NCBI GenBank assembly: GCA_902793685.1
Contig: CADBEN010000006.1
Span: 28,894 to 92,893 of the forward strand
DNA length: 64,000 nucleotides
Direction of reading: 5' to 3'
From: an uncultured Lachnospiraceae bacterium
GTDB lineage: Bacteria > Bacillota > Clostridia > Lachnospirales > Lachnospiraceae
The position numbers and the translations under genes are program-made. The notes under the pieces are model-generated. The model had not been told where the DNA came from. It saw only the letters and a program-made list of their open reading frames with translations, and ran no database searches. Each line of letters starts with the position of its first letter. The stretch's first letter is position 1. This document shows, one piece after another, positions 17,081-25,912 of this stretch.

Positions 17081-17431
17081 TTACTTCGCCGCCTTCTTGG
17101 TGGTCTTCTTCGCAGCGGGCTTCTTTGCGGCGGGCTTCTTCGCAGCCTTCTTCTTCGGGACGTTGACGGCATCCTTCAGAGCCTTGCCGGCCTTGAACTT
17201 CGGGTTCTTCGCAGCGGCGATCTTGATGGTCTCGCCGGTCCTCGGGTTTCTTCCCTCTCTTGCCGGTCTCTCGGAAACTTCGAACGTTCCGAAGCCGACG
17301 AGCTGGACCTTGTTGCCTGCAATGAGCTCAGCAGCGATGGTATCGGTGACAGCCTTGACAGCCGCTTCTGCGTCCTTCTTTGCGATACCGGTCTTCTCGG
17401 CGACTGCAGCGATTAATTCGGTCTTATTCAT
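17081..17431 (-). CDS. hup: HU-family DNA-binding protein with lysine-rich tail
   Basis: 116 residues. Residues 1-~92 are a standard HU fold ([20 protein letters not shown], then [20 protein letters not shown] with the DNA-inserting RNPRTG arm). A C-terminal tail of ~24 residues built from [12 protein letters not shown] units follows, like histone H1 tails and mycobacterial HupB. It compacts DNA. The ATG at 17431 follows GGAGG at 8-9 nt. It has its own strong promoter and a 5' leader hairpin. Confidence 0.95.
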   Translation of the reverse strand: MNKTELIAAVAEKTGIAKKDAEAAVKAVTDTIAAELIAGNKVQLVGFGTFEVSERPAREGRNPRTGETIKIAAAKNPKFKAGKALKDAVNVPKKKAAKKPAAKKPAAKKTTKKAAK

Positions 17432-17468
17432 TATGTTTTCCTCCATGTGGTGAAAAAATTATGAAACG

Positions 17469-17493
17469 GCATCGGCGATTCAACCGCCGGTGC
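17469..17493 (-). promoter_or_regulatory. Hairpin in the hup 5' leader
   Basis: GCATCGGCG and CGCCGGTGC (one wobble) form a 9-bp stem with a 7-nt loop, about 30 nt upstream of the hup ribosome site and downstream of its -10. Possibly an mRNA-stability or autoregulatory element. Confidence 0.5.
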
Positions 17494-17514
17494 GCAAAAA
17501 ATGCTTCTGAATTA

Positions 17515-17543
17515 TTTATATCTACTGCATTTTGTGATGTCAA
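17515..17543 (-). promoter_or_regulatory. Sigma-A promoter of hup
   Basis: Minus strand: TTGACA (17538-17543), 17-bp spacer, TATAAA (17515-17520), placed about 85 nt upstream of the hup ATG. It is one of the few near-consensus two-box promoters in this window. Confidence 0.85.
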
Positions 17544-17621
17544 GCGTTTCCGCCGTGTTCCTTCCCAGATTTGTAAAATCAAGGCTTTTTCAGGTGTTTC
17601 ACCCTTCAAAAGTGTGTAAAA

Positions 17622-20600
17622 TTATGCATTTTCCGGAATCAGCATCTCCATCTCCCGGAGAAGCTTCAGCGTCTTTTCCAGCATGGGCGTCCCGTCAAAG
17701 TACTTTTCCGATTCTGTCAGAATGAAACGTACCTGTTCTCCCGGACGTACAGAAAGCTTCCCGCGGTACTGCTTCACGAGATCAGGAATCGCGTCCACGT
17801 TCAGCTGCGCCTCGGCGATCATGAGAAGCTGCGCCTCCTGCCGCGTGATCTTTACCTCGGTCACAAAGACGCGGTGCGCCGCGCTGCGGATCCTTGCCGC
17901 CAGAAGAAGATTCCGCACCGGTCTCGGGATCTCGCCGAAGCGGTCCATCAGTTCATCCTGCATGGAAAGATCGTCCTCGTCCGTCTCCACCAGTGCGATC
18001 CGTTTGTAGATATCCAGCTTCTGGTCTTCATATTTGATGTAAGTGTCCGGGATATAGGCATCCGCGTCCGCTTCGACCGTAGTCTGAAACTGTTCTTCCT
18101 GCTCTTCCTTCCCCGTCAGCAGCCGCACCGCCTGATTCAGGAGCTTGCAGTACATGTCGTACCCCACCGCCTGCATGTGGCCGTGCTGCTCCGCGCCCAG
18201 GACGTTGCCCGCGCCCCGGATCTCCAGGTCCCGCATCGCGATGCGGATTCCGCTTCCCAGCTCGGTGAATTCCCGGATCGCCTTCAGGCGCTTCTCCGCC
18301 TCTTCCGTAAGCAGGCGTCCGCGCCGGTACAGAAGAAAGGCATAGGCAGTGCGGGAAGAACGGCCGACGCGGCCCCTCAGCTGGTAAAGCTGGGACAGCC
18401 CCAGCCGGTCCGCGTCCTGGATGATGATGGTGTTCACGTTCGGGATGTCCAGGCCGGTCTCGATGATCGTCGTGGAGACCAGGACGTCAATATCCCCGTT
18501 CATGAAATCCAGCATAATCTGCTCAAGCTCACGCTCGTTCATCTGCCCATGGGCGTAAGCCACCTCAGCGTCGGGAAGCAGCCGGCGGATCTGTGCCGCC
18601 ACCTCCGCGATCCCGTTCACGCGATTGTAGACAAAGTAGACCTGGCCGCCCCGGGACAGTTCCCGTCGGATCGCCTCCCGGACCGTCTCCTCGGAATACT
18701 CCATTACATAGGTCTGTATGGGATGACGGTCCATGGGCGGTTCTTTCAGAATGCTGAGTTCCCGGATGCCCGCAAGACTCATGTGCAGCGTCCGGGGGAT
18801 CGGCGTTGCGGTCAGTGTCAGAACGTTGACATCCCGCTTCAGCTCCTTCAGCTTCTCCTTGTGCTTCACGCCGAAGCGCTGCTCTTCATCGATGATCAGG
18901 AGTCCCAATGCCTTGGGCTTGATATCTTTCGAAAGAACGCGGTGCGTCCCGATGATGATATCCACCAGTCCCTTCGAGAAATCCTGCAGTGTCTTCCGCT
19001 GCTCCGCAGGGCTCCGGAAACGGCAGAGGAGGCCGATGCGGACGGGGAAATTCGCCATTCGCTGGACAAAGGTATTGTAGTGCTGCTGCGCCAGGATCGT
19101 TGTAGGTACCAGGTAGATGACCTGACGGCTCTCCTGCACAGCCTTGAACGCCGCGCGGAGGGCGATCTCCGTCTTTCCGTATCCCACGTCACCGCAGACC
19201 AGCCGGTCCATGATCCGCCCCTGTTCCATGTCCGCCTTGACGTCCTCGATGGTCTTCAGCTGGTCCTCCGTCTCCTCGAAGGGGAACATTTCCTCGAACT
19301 CCTTCTGCCAGACTGTATCCGGGCCGTATCTGTGACCTTCCAGATCCATGCGGGAGGCATACAGGGAGACCAGTTCCTTCGCGATCTCCGCCACCGCGCT
19401 CTTCACGCGGCTCCGGGTCCTGCCCCACTCCGGACCGCCCAGGCGGCTCAGCTTCGGGGCAGGAGCGTCGCCCGCGGCGTATTTCTGTATAATGTCGAGC
19501 TTCGTCGCCGGGACATAGCAGTTGTCGCCCCCGCGGTACTCGATCTGCACGAAGTCCCGGATCACGCCGTCGGCTTCGATTTTCTCGATACCGCGGTAAA
19601 TTCCGAGGCCGTAGTCCTCGTGGACCACATAATCGCCGACGGACAGCTCAGAAAGCGAGGTGATGGCGCTTCCTTCATAGGAACTCTGCTTTCTGCGCCG
19701 CTTCCTCTCCCCGCTTTTCCGGAACAGGTCCTTCTCCGAGAGGACCGCGAAGCGGATCAGAGGATACTCGAAGCCGCGGTGCAGATTTCCGCAGACCACC
19801 ATGATAGCGCCCTCTGCCGCTGCCGGCGGCCCCGATGCGCCCGTACCTCTTCCCGCCGTTCCGGTGCCGCTCCCGGGGGATGCCGCCCCTTCCGTATAGC
19901 TGTCCGGGCAGTAGGCGGAAAGCTCATAATCCCGGAAGCTCTGGGCGAGTCGTCCGGCTCTGGTGCGGGACTGGGTCAGAAGGACGACCCTCCAGCGCTC
20001 CTTCCGGTAGCGCCGGAGATCCTGCAGAAGCAGTTCAAAGCTTCCCGGGAAGGACGCTGCCGCCTTGGAAGCCGCGGAATAGGGCGTCGAAACACCGAAT
20101 TCCGGAAGCCGTGCGTCCAGGCCCGTCATCAGCACCGTGATCCCGGTCTTCAGGTCCTCGATGGTCTCCTCCGCAGTGAAAAGCTCCGGCATCTCTTCGC
20201 GGGTGATCTGCCCCGCCTCCAGCCGGCCGGCCATACCCTCCCGGAACTCCTTTTCCACTGCCTCGGCCTGTGCTGCCGTGCGCTGCGGCTCATCGAGAAA
20301 GATCAGTGATCTCTTGGTGTCCCAGTAGCGCAGGAAGGACGCCGTACCTCCAAGCTCCTGCTCCCGTGCGGGATAGATCTCCACCTGCGTAAGCCGCTCC
20401 ACGGAGCGCTGGGATTCCGGGTCAAAGCTCCGGATGGAATCGATGTCCGTGTCCCAGAGTTCGATCCGGACCGGCAGGTCCTCCGTCGGCGGGAAAATAT
20501 CGATGATGCCGCCGCGGACCGAGAACTGGCCGATGCCGTCGACCTCCTCCGTCCGCTCGTAGCCGAGGGCGACCAGCCGCTCCGAAAGCTTCCGGAGATC

Positions 20601-21038
20601 CACCGTGTCCGACTCGTCGATGACAAAGACACTGTTCCGGAACCGGTCCGGTTCCTCCAGCCGGTCCATCAGTCCGTCTATGGTCGTGATAACTACACCG
20701 TCCGGCTCTTCCGCCATGCGGCGGCGGATACTGATCCGCTCTCTGGATACCTCAAAACCGCGGATATCGGCCGCAAAAAAGAGAAGGTCCCTGGCCGGAT
20801 ACAGCCAGACCCTCTCCGTAAAACAGCGGCAGTCGTCCAGGAGTTCCCGCGCCCGGGCCTCGTCATAGGTCACGACCAGCTTCCAGGGACGCTCCTTCTC
20901 GCAGAGCGACGTCAGAAAATGTGCTTTTGCGGTATCGGAAAGACCGGTCACGTGCAGCGGGCCTTTCCCGGCCGCCGCGCGCTTCTCCAGCTCCTGATAC
21001 CATTCCAGATCCCTCAGGGGATTCGCGAAAATACTCAT
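17622..21038 (-). CDS. mfd: Transcription-repair coupling factor Mfd
   Basis: A 1138-residue motor that removes RNA polymerase stalled at DNA damage and recruits UvrA. UvrB-like domains come first (residues ~1-350). A CarD-like RNA polymerase-interacting domain (SVGDYVVHEDYGLGIYRGIE) follows at ~470. The translocase motor has Walker A VCGDVGYGKTEIALRA near 620, DEEQ near 716 and TATPIPRTLHMSL. The C-terminal TRCF domain ends near 1138. The size fits the family. A non-conserved Gly/Thr/Ser insert lies near residues 390-410. Its ATG overlaps the pth stop (ATGA), so the two are translationally coupled. Confidence 0.97.
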   Translation of the reverse strand: MSIFANPLRDLEWYQELEKRAAAGKGPLHVTGLSDTAKAHFLTSLCEKERPWKLVVTYDEARARELLDDCRCFTERVWLYPARDLLFFAADIRGFEVSRERISIRRRMAEEPDGVVITTIDGLMDRLEEPDRFRNSVFVIDESDTVDLRKLSERLVALGYERTEEVDGIGQFSVRGGIIDIFPPTEDLPVRIELWDTDIDSIRSFDPESQRSVERLTQVEIYPAREQELGGTASFLRYWDTKRSLIFLDEPQRTAAQAEAVEKEFREGMAGRLEAGQITREEMPELFTAEETIEDLKTGITVLMTGLDARLPEFGVSTPYSAASKAAASFPGSFELLLQDLRRYRKERWRVVLLTQSRTRAGRLAQSFRDYELSAYCPDSYTEGAASPGSGTGTAGRGTGASGPPAAAEGAIMVVCGNLHRGFEYPLIRFAVLSEKDLFRKSGERKRRRKQSSYEGSAITSLSELSVGDYVVHEDYGLGIYRGIEKIEADGVIRDFVQIEYRGGDNCYVPATKLDIIQKYAAGDAPAPKLSRLGGPEWGRTRSRVKSAVAEIAKELVSLYASRMDLEGHRYGPDTVWQKEFEEMFPFEETEDQLKTIEDVKADMEQGRIMDRLVCGDVGYGKTEIALRAAFKAVQESRQVIYLVPTTILAQQHYNTFVQRMANFPVRIGLLCRFRSPAEQRKTLQDFSKGLVDIIIGTHRVLSKDIKPKALGLLIIDEEQRFGVKHKEKLKELKRDVNVLTLTATPIPRTLHMSLAGIRELSILKEPPMDRHPIQTYVMEYSEETVREAIRRELSRGGQVYFVYNRVNGIAEVAAQIRRLLPDAEVAYAHGQMNERELEQIMLDFMNGDIDVLVSTTIIETGLDIPNVNTIIIQDADRLGLSQLYQLRGRVGRSSRTAYAFLLYRRGRLLTEEAEKRLKAIREFTELGSGIRIAMRDLEIRGAGNVLGAEQHGHMQAVGYDMYCKLLNQAVRLLTGKEEQEEQFQTTVEADADAYIPDTYIKYEDQKLDIYKRIALVETDEDDLSMQDELMDRFGEIPRPVRNLLLAARIRSAAHRVFVTEVKITRQEAQLLMIAEAQLNVDAIPDLVKQYRGKLSVRPGEQVRFILTESEKYFDGTPMLEKTLKLLREMEMLIPENA

Positions 21039-21691
21039 CCGTTCCCTTCTGCTTTGCTCTTATCCTCAGCCGGCGGCACAGCCGGCGCAGCCTTATTCTC
21101 CGGCTTTTTTTCCTTCTTCTGCTTCTCCGGCTTGCGGTTATAGCGGTTCATGGCGATATCCCCGCCCTCGGAGATCATGGCCTCCACCGCGTCCGCCGCA
21201 GTATGATACGCATTCTGCATGGCTTCCGCGTCATTTCCCTTCAGCTGTCCCAGGACATAATCCGCCAGGTCCCAGCCCTCCGGCTTTCCGCCGATGCCCA
21301 CCCGGACCCGGGGGAAATCCTGTGCCCCCAGGTGCTGGATAATGGACTTCAGTCCGTTGTGTCCGCCCGCGCTGCCCTTCAGCCGGATTCGGAGCTGCCC
21401 CTGCTCGAGGTCGATGTCGTCGGAGATCACAATGATCTGCTCCGGCTCCACCTTATAGAAATCCGCGGCTGCCCGCAGGCTCTGCCCGGAATTGTTCATA
21501 TAGGTCTGGGGCTTCAGAAGGACCACCCGCTCCCCGGCGAGAATTCCCTTTCCGCAGAGGGCGAAATGCTTCTTTTCATCTACCCGGATCCCCATCCGGT
21601 CCGCCAGCGTGTCGATCACGTGGAAGCCGACGTTGTGGCGCGTATTCTCATACTTTCCCCCGGGATTCCCGAGGCCTGCAATGATGTACAT
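21035..21691 (-). CDS. pth: Peptidyl-tRNA hydrolase
   Basis: A 218-residue enzyme that frees peptides from peptidyl-tRNA that fell off ribosomes. MYIIAGLGNPGGKYENTRHN carries the catalytic His (~20), and LLKPQTYMNNSGQSL and GSAGGHNGLKSI are family signatures. It is longer than usual by ~30 residues, from a Lys/Glu/Pro-rich tail (PEKQKKEKKPENKAAPAVPP). ATG at 21691 with AAAGG upstream. It overlaps mfd by 4 nt and follows the DUF3883 gene by 27 nt. Confidence 0.96.
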   Translation of the reverse strand: MYIIAGLGNPGGKYENTRHNVGFHVIDTLADRMGIRVDEKKHFALCGKGILAGERVVLLKPQTYMNNSGQSLRAAADFYKVEPEQIIVISDDIDLEQGQLRIRLKGSAGGHNGLKSIIQHLGAQDFPRVRVGIGGKPEGWDLADYVLGQLKGNDAEAMQNAYHTAADAVEAMISEGGDIAMNRYNRKPEKQKKEKKPENKAAPAVPPAEDKSKAEGNG

Positions 21692-21718
21692 GATCCTTTC
21701 CTGTCCTTACTTTGATGA

Positions 21719-22903
21719 TCAGCTGAAAAACACCCGGTAGGATGCCGGATTCAGGCAGTATTTCGTGAGATCGCCGCGGATCACGGAATATTTTCCGGTC
21801 CCGGTGTCCGGGTCGAAATCATAGACCCGGTACAGACGGTAATGGGCCGGGTCCTCCGCGCTTCTCCGACGCTCCGCCTCCGTGACGCTGAAGCCGCTGC
21901 TCTCCGGCCCCGTCGTCACCTTGACGGAAATATACAGTTCCTCCCCCTTCCGGTTAAAGGAAAGGAGATCACAGCCTTCCCCGAGAGCCCGCCCTGCGTT
22001 CAGGATCTGCGGCACCTTCCGCGCCGCGATCCGGTAGCTCCTGACCTTCAGCTGCTCCTGCGCAAGAATATAGGTGAGCGCCCCCTCCCGGAGTCCTGCT
22101 TCATAACGGGCCACCTCGACCGCGTCGTAAAAAGGCACTGCCTCCAGCGGGATGGGCCGCTGCACCGGATCAAGACGGAATTTCTTCTCCTTCTGCGCGG
22201 TCCCGCTGCCCTGAAAGAGCTCCGCATGACGGAAATAGGTGGCCATGCAGATCACCAGATCCTCCGTCAGAAGCCGGAACGCCGGATCTGCGCCCGGATA
22301 TTCGGCAGTCCGCGCCTTTTCCATCTCCATCAGCGCCTCATCCGCCAGCACCGCCCCCCGGACCTCGTCGCAGAACTGTACATACTCCGCAAGATTCCTG
22401 CTGTCCTTCCGGCGCGGGATGTAATCCGCTTCCAGAAGCGCAGCGGCCGCGCGGAAGGCACTGTATTTATAGATATAGTATTTTTCCGGATACCTGAGGA
22501 ACAGATAGACGGAGACCGCATGCTCATCCTGATCGTCGTCAGGCAGTTCCTCATCTGTGTAGTACTTCCTTCGGAGCGCCCCGGCCTTTTCCGAAAAGAT
22601 CGTGATCCGGTCGCCCACGGGGTCCGCCTCCCGGTACAGATCCGTGAACATATACCGGACCGCCTCCGGATCACGGTCCATCAGCATGAACAGCGCGGTC
22701 CGCGGATAATAATGACCGGAATCCAGAAGATTTCCGGTCTTCTTCAGTCCCTCCCGCAGCGCTTCCTGGAAATCAGCCGCGTTCATGGGCGAAGCCGCCT
22801 GCCATGCAGCCGAGGCTTCCCACTTATAGTCCTCTCTCCGGCGGATCTCCTCATAGTGTGTTTTATAAAACTCCAGGACCTCGCGAAGACGATCTCTGTT
22901 CAT
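21719..22903 (-). CDS. DUF3883-domain protein, restriction-endonuclease-like fold
   Basis: A 394-residue cytoplasmic protein. The C-terminal ~130 residues resemble DUF3883, a PD-(D/E)xK-like domain found in McrB-type and other defence proteins: GCDLLSFNRKGEELYISVKV keeps the first Asp and the Lys. The acidic residue usual two positions before the Lys (xEVK) is Ser here (ISVK), so nuclease activity is doubtful. The N-terminal 250 residues are helical and unassigned. I start at the ATG at 22903 (AAAGGA upstream); an upstream ATG at 23029 lacks family-like sequence. It is first in a pth-mfd unit. Confidence 0.7.
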   Translation of the reverse strand: MNRDRLREVLEFYKTHYEEIRRREDYKWEASAAWQAASPMNAADFQEALREGLKKTGNLLDSGHYYPRTALFMLMDRDPEAVRYMFTDLYREADPVGDRITIFSEKAGALRRKYYTDEELPDDDQDEHAVSVYLFLRYPEKYYIYKYSAFRAAAALLEADYIPRRKDSRNLAEYVQFCDEVRGAVLADEALMEMEKARTAEYPGADPAFRLLTEDLVICMATYFRHAELFQGSGTAQKEKKFRLDPVQRPIPLEAVPFYDAVEVARYEAGLREGALTYILAQEQLKVRSYRIAARKVPQILNAGRALGEGCDLLSFNRKGEELYISVKVTTGPESSGFSVTEAERRRSAEDPAHYRLYRVYDFDPDTGTGKYSVIRGDLTKYCLNPASYRVFFS

Positions 22904-22983
22904 ATCATTATCCTTTCGGGCATCTCGTAAAGTCCCGGCCGTTCTTCCGGGGCCTCTGATTTCGTTTCCTGTGTTTTCTCTAT

Positions 22984-22992
22984 ATCTTATCA
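22984..22992 (-). promoter_or_regulatory. Extended -10 promoter for the DUF3883-pth-mfd unit
   Basis: TGATAAGAT on the minus strand, about 80 nt upstream of the ATG, with no convincing -35. Confidence 0.45.
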
Positions 22993-23085
22993 TCAAACAC
23001 GGAAAAAGCATACCGCGCTTTCTTTGCACTGTACCTTTACAATTTTCTTACCTTGTGCCCGCAGGGTGCATTTTCCCTCTGTTTT

Positions 23086-23094
23086 TGTTATACT
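23086..23094 (+). promoter_or_regulatory. Extended -10 promoter of the secreted NPCBM-like gene
   Basis: TGTTATACT, 85 nt upstream of the ATG, with no good -35. Confidence 0.5.
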
Positions 23095-23178
23095 GAATTC
23101 GATTATGAGCCGCATGGAGGACCGTGCGCACAGTTCATTCCGGTATTTCAGTCACGAAACATTCAGGAGGTCAATAAT

Positions 23179-23910
23179 ATGAGAAAGCATCTTATCACTG
23201 CAGTTCTTGCCGCAGCATGCGCATGCATCATGGCTGTCCCTGCCTTCGCAGGCGTATGGCTTCAGGACAATGCCGGAAACTGGCATTATGATTACTACGG
23301 CAGAGGCGTGGAGGAAGGATTTGCAAGGAATCAGTGGGCATGGATCGATACTGACTACGACGGCGTCTCCCAGTGCTTCTATTTCGACGAGAACTCCGTC
23401 ATGGCTGCCAATACAGTCGTCCAGGGCTACACAGTCGATGAATTCGGCCACTGGACCGTCGACGGCGTGATCCAGAACCGCCGCGAGGGCGTCAGCGAGC
23501 AGCAGGTCTCTGCAGAAGTCTCCAGGGACATCACAGCACAGGCCCCGAAGGAGTCCAACTATTATTCGGCCTATGAGACTGCGGAGACCGACTCCGGTCT
23601 TACCTGGACCAACGGCTTTATGCTGAGCGGCGGAATTGACCACGCTGCCTACGCGATCTACGACCTCGGCGAAAACTACAGCTATATGACCATCACCTAC
23701 GCGCCGAAGGCCGGGCAGGATGTCAAAAACCTGGGCCGCGTCTCGGTGACGGGTGTTACCACCGGCAAGAAGCTGTATCATTCCCCGGAGATCGGCGTCC
23801 ACTCCGCTCCGGTCAGCGTCACCTTCGGCTGTGCCCGTGAAAACGCAGTCCGCATCAATATGGTGCGCGGCTTCGATGTCCTTTTCACCAAGGTCGGCCT
23901 GATCAAATAA
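23179..23910 (+). CDS. Secreted protein: wall-binding-like repeats plus NPCBM-like domain
   Basis: A 243-residue exported protein. MRKHLITAVLAAACACIMAV with cleavage after AFA is a signal peptide. Residues ~24-95 have aromatic wall-binding-type repeats (NAGNWHYDYYGRG, QWAWIDTDYDGV, YTVDEFGHWTVDGVIQ). The C-terminal ~120 residues (MLSGGIDHAAYAIYDLGENY, then VTGKKLYHSPEIG-like strands) resemble NPCBM carbohydrate-binding modules. No catalytic domain is seen. The ATG at 23179 follows AGGAGG. It shares its N-terminal design with the two genes at 59099-60921. Confidence 0.78.
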   Translation: MRKHLITAVLAAACACIMAVPAFAGVWLQDNAGNWHYDYYGRGVEEGFARNQWAWIDTDYDGVSQCFYFDENSVMAANTVVQGYTVDEFGHWTVDGVIQNRREGVSEQQVSAEVSRDITAQAPKESNYYSAYETAETDSGLTWTNGFMLSGGIDHAAYAIYDLGENYSYMTITYAPKAGQDVKNLGRVSVTGVTTGKKLYHSPEIGVHSAPVSVTFGCARENAVRINMVRGFDVLFTKVGLIK

Positions 23911-23974
23911 TCCCGGTGTGTATTTTTTACATTTTTTAAGCTAAATTTCAGCTAAGCCTGATACGATATCAAAC

Positions 23975-23993
23975 GGTTAATGATTCATTAACC
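23975..23993. repeat. Perfect inverted repeat between convergent genes
   Basis: GGTTAATG and CATTAACC separated by ATT. It has no T-tract and lies 65 nt after the secreted-protein stop. Function unknown; could be an operator or an mRNA 3' structure. Confidence 0.5.
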
Positions 23994-24014
23994 CTCATAC
24001 CCACCCTTTACAGT

Positions 24015-24042
24015 AGGCGTCCTGCTCCCCGGCAGGGCGCCT
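24015..24042 (+). terminator. Terminator of the secreted-protein gene
   Basis: AGGCGTCCTGC pairs with GCAGGGCGCCT (one mismatch) around a short loop, followed by CATCCCTTTT. Confidence 0.6.
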
Positions 24043-24135
24043 CATCCCTTTTCCGGAGATTCTGATCCTGAAAACACGTTATACAAGGAATGACAGCAGA
24101 AGCCGTTCCCTGCCGACGTTTTTCTGAAACAAAGA

Positions 24136-24161
24136 AGCACCGCAGGCAAGCCTGCGGTGCT
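24136..24161 (-). terminator. Terminator of gdhA
   Basis: An 11-bp perfect stem (AGCACCGCAGG/CCTGCGGTGCT) with a 4-nt loop, followed on the minus strand by TCTTTGTTTC. Confidence 0.8.
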
Positions 24162-24192
24162 TCCGTGTATTTCGGGATATGCGTATCCAGAA

Positions 24193-25548
24193 TTAGAATG
24201 CGCGGCCCTGCTTGATCATAGCGTTTGCGACCTTCTCGAAGGAAGCAAGGTTAGCGCCGGCGACCAGGTTGTAGCCAAGGCCATATTTCTCAGCTGCTGC
24301 TGCGGTGGAGTCGTGGATGCCCTTCATGATCTTGTGCAGCCACTTGTCAACTTCCTCACCATCCCAGAACAGTCTCTCGGAGTTCTGAGACATCTCAAGA
24401 GCGGAGACGGAAACGCCGCCGCAGTTGACTGCCTTGGACGGAGCAACGATCATGTTCTTCTGATCCATCAGGAAGCGAAGAGCATCGTTGGTGGTGGGCA
24501 TGTTCGCAACTTCGATGTAGTACTTGACGCCGTTGGCGACGATCTTCTTAGCCTCGTCCATGTTGACATCGTTCTGGGTTGCGCACGGCATGATGATGTC
24601 GACATCCTTCTGGCCCCACGGCTTCTGGCCCGGGAAGAACTGAACGCCGAACTTGTCAGCATAATCCTGAACCTTGTTGCGGCCGGATGCTCTCATCTCG
24701 AGCATGTAGTCGATCTTCTCCTGGGTGGTGATGCCGTCCGGATCGTAGATGTAGCCGTCCGGGCCGGACAGGGTGACAGCCTTTGCGCCCAGCTGAGCCA
24801 GCTTGGTGCAGACGCCCCAGGAAACGTTGCCGAAGCCTGCGACTGCGACTCTCTTGCCCTCGATCGGGTCATTCTCGTGCTTCAGGACTTCCTGCAGATA
24901 GTAGACAGCACCGAAGCCGGTAGCTTCCGGACGGAATGCGGAGCCGCCGAACAGCGGATCCTTGCCGGACAGAGCGCCGTTTGCATAGGAAGCGGTCAGT
25001 CTTCTCCATGCGCCGAACATGTAGCCGATCTCACGGGCGCCGACACCGAGGTCGCCTGCCGGGCAGTCGACATCCGGGCCGATGAAGCGGAACAGGCCCT
25101 GCATGAAGGATGCGCAGAATCTCTGGACTTCCTTGTCGGACTTGCCGTTCGGATCAAAATCGGAGCCGCCCTTTGCGCCGCCGATCGGAAGGGTGGACAG
25201 AGCATCCTTGAAGGTCTGCTCGAAGCCCAGGAACTTAATGATGGACATATTGACGGAGGGAGCAAAACGGAGGCCGCCCTTGTACGGTCCGATCGCGCTG
25301 CTGTACTGGACTCTGTATCCGGTATTGACGTGCAGATTGCCCTTATCATCCTCCCACGGGACACGGAAGACAACGGTTCTCTCCGGAATGATCATTCTCT
25401 CGAGGATTGCGTTCTCCTCATACTCCGGATGAGCGTCGACCAGCGGGCTGACGGAAGAAAGGACTTCTTCTACAGTCTGGACGAATTCCGGCTCGGTAGC
25501 GTACTTCTGCTTAACTTCGTTGATGACTCTCTCGACATAAGCGTTCAT
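24193..25548 (-). CDS. gdhA: NADP-specific glutamate dehydrogenase
   Basis: A 451-residue enzyme interconverting glutamate with 2-oxoglutarate and ammonia; this hexameric subfamily usually works in assimilation with NADPH. The active-site stretch GPYKGGLRFAPSVN, then IGGAKGGSDFDPNGKSD with the catalytic Lys, and the dinucleotide fold VAVAGFGNVSWGV are clear. ATG at 25548 after AGGAGG; an upstream in-frame ATG at 25638 is ignored for lack of homology. It is divergent from a LysR regulator, a likely control partner. Confidence 0.97.
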   Translation of the reverse strand: MNAYVERVINEVKQKYATEPEFVQTVEEVLSSVSPLVDAHPEYEENAILERMIIPERTVVFRVPWEDDKGNLHVNTGYRVQYSSAIGPYKGGLRFAPSVNMSIIKFLGFEQTFKDALSTLPIGGAKGGSDFDPNGKSDKEVQRFCASFMQGLFRFIGPDVDCPAGDLGVGAREIGYMFGAWRRLTASYANGALSGKDPLFGGSAFRPEATGFGAVYYLQEVLKHENDPIEGKRVAVAGFGNVSWGVCTKLAQLGAKAVTLSGPDGYIYDPDGITTQEKIDYMLEMRASGRNKVQDYADKFGVQFFPGQKPWGQKDVDIIMPCATQNDVNMDEAKKIVANGVKYYIEVANMPTTNDALRFLMDQKNMIVAPSKAVNCGGVSVSALEMSQNSERLFWDGEEVDKWLHKIMKGIHDSTAAAAEKYGLGYNLVAGANLASFEKVANAMIKQGRAF

Positions 25549-25912
25549 AACAAATTCCTCCTTTAAAATGTGCTCCCCATTTTCAGTGAAACCTTGACAC
25601 TGCCGGTGGTTTCCGGCAATGCTGCTTACATCTTGCATTCTACTCCATTTTTCCGGTTTGTGGTTATTTGCCCTTACGATATGGTTATCAGCACGCCTTC
25701 ATGGCCAGAAATTCCCCCGGGAGGGGCTGCCGTATCCGGCCGATATGGGTATCGGCCCGGAAGATAGCGTTCCCGGAGAGACATGCGGCGCTGACATTTC
25801 ACCGGAAATCATGTATACTGATATGCGGACAAATTGCGCGGAAATTAATAGAATTTATCTATTTGTTTTATTATATCACAAAACATTCCATCTTGTACTG
25901 CGGAGAGACTAT
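25549..25912. other. 364-bp divergent intergenic region gdhA-lysR
   Basis: It contains the perfect 20-bp dyad at 25738-25757, a TAGAAT -10-like box for gdhA near 25638-25643 on the minus strand, and an AT-rich stretch (25840-25880) upstream of the LysR gene. I see no small gene. Confidence 0.6.
25738..25757. promoter_or_regulatory. Candidate LysR-type operator
   Basis: The perfect inverted repeat GGCCGATATGGGTATCGGCC, with an extra TATC half-site just upstream (25733-25736). Its place between a LysR gene and gdhA suggests the binding site; this is inference. Confidence 0.5.
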
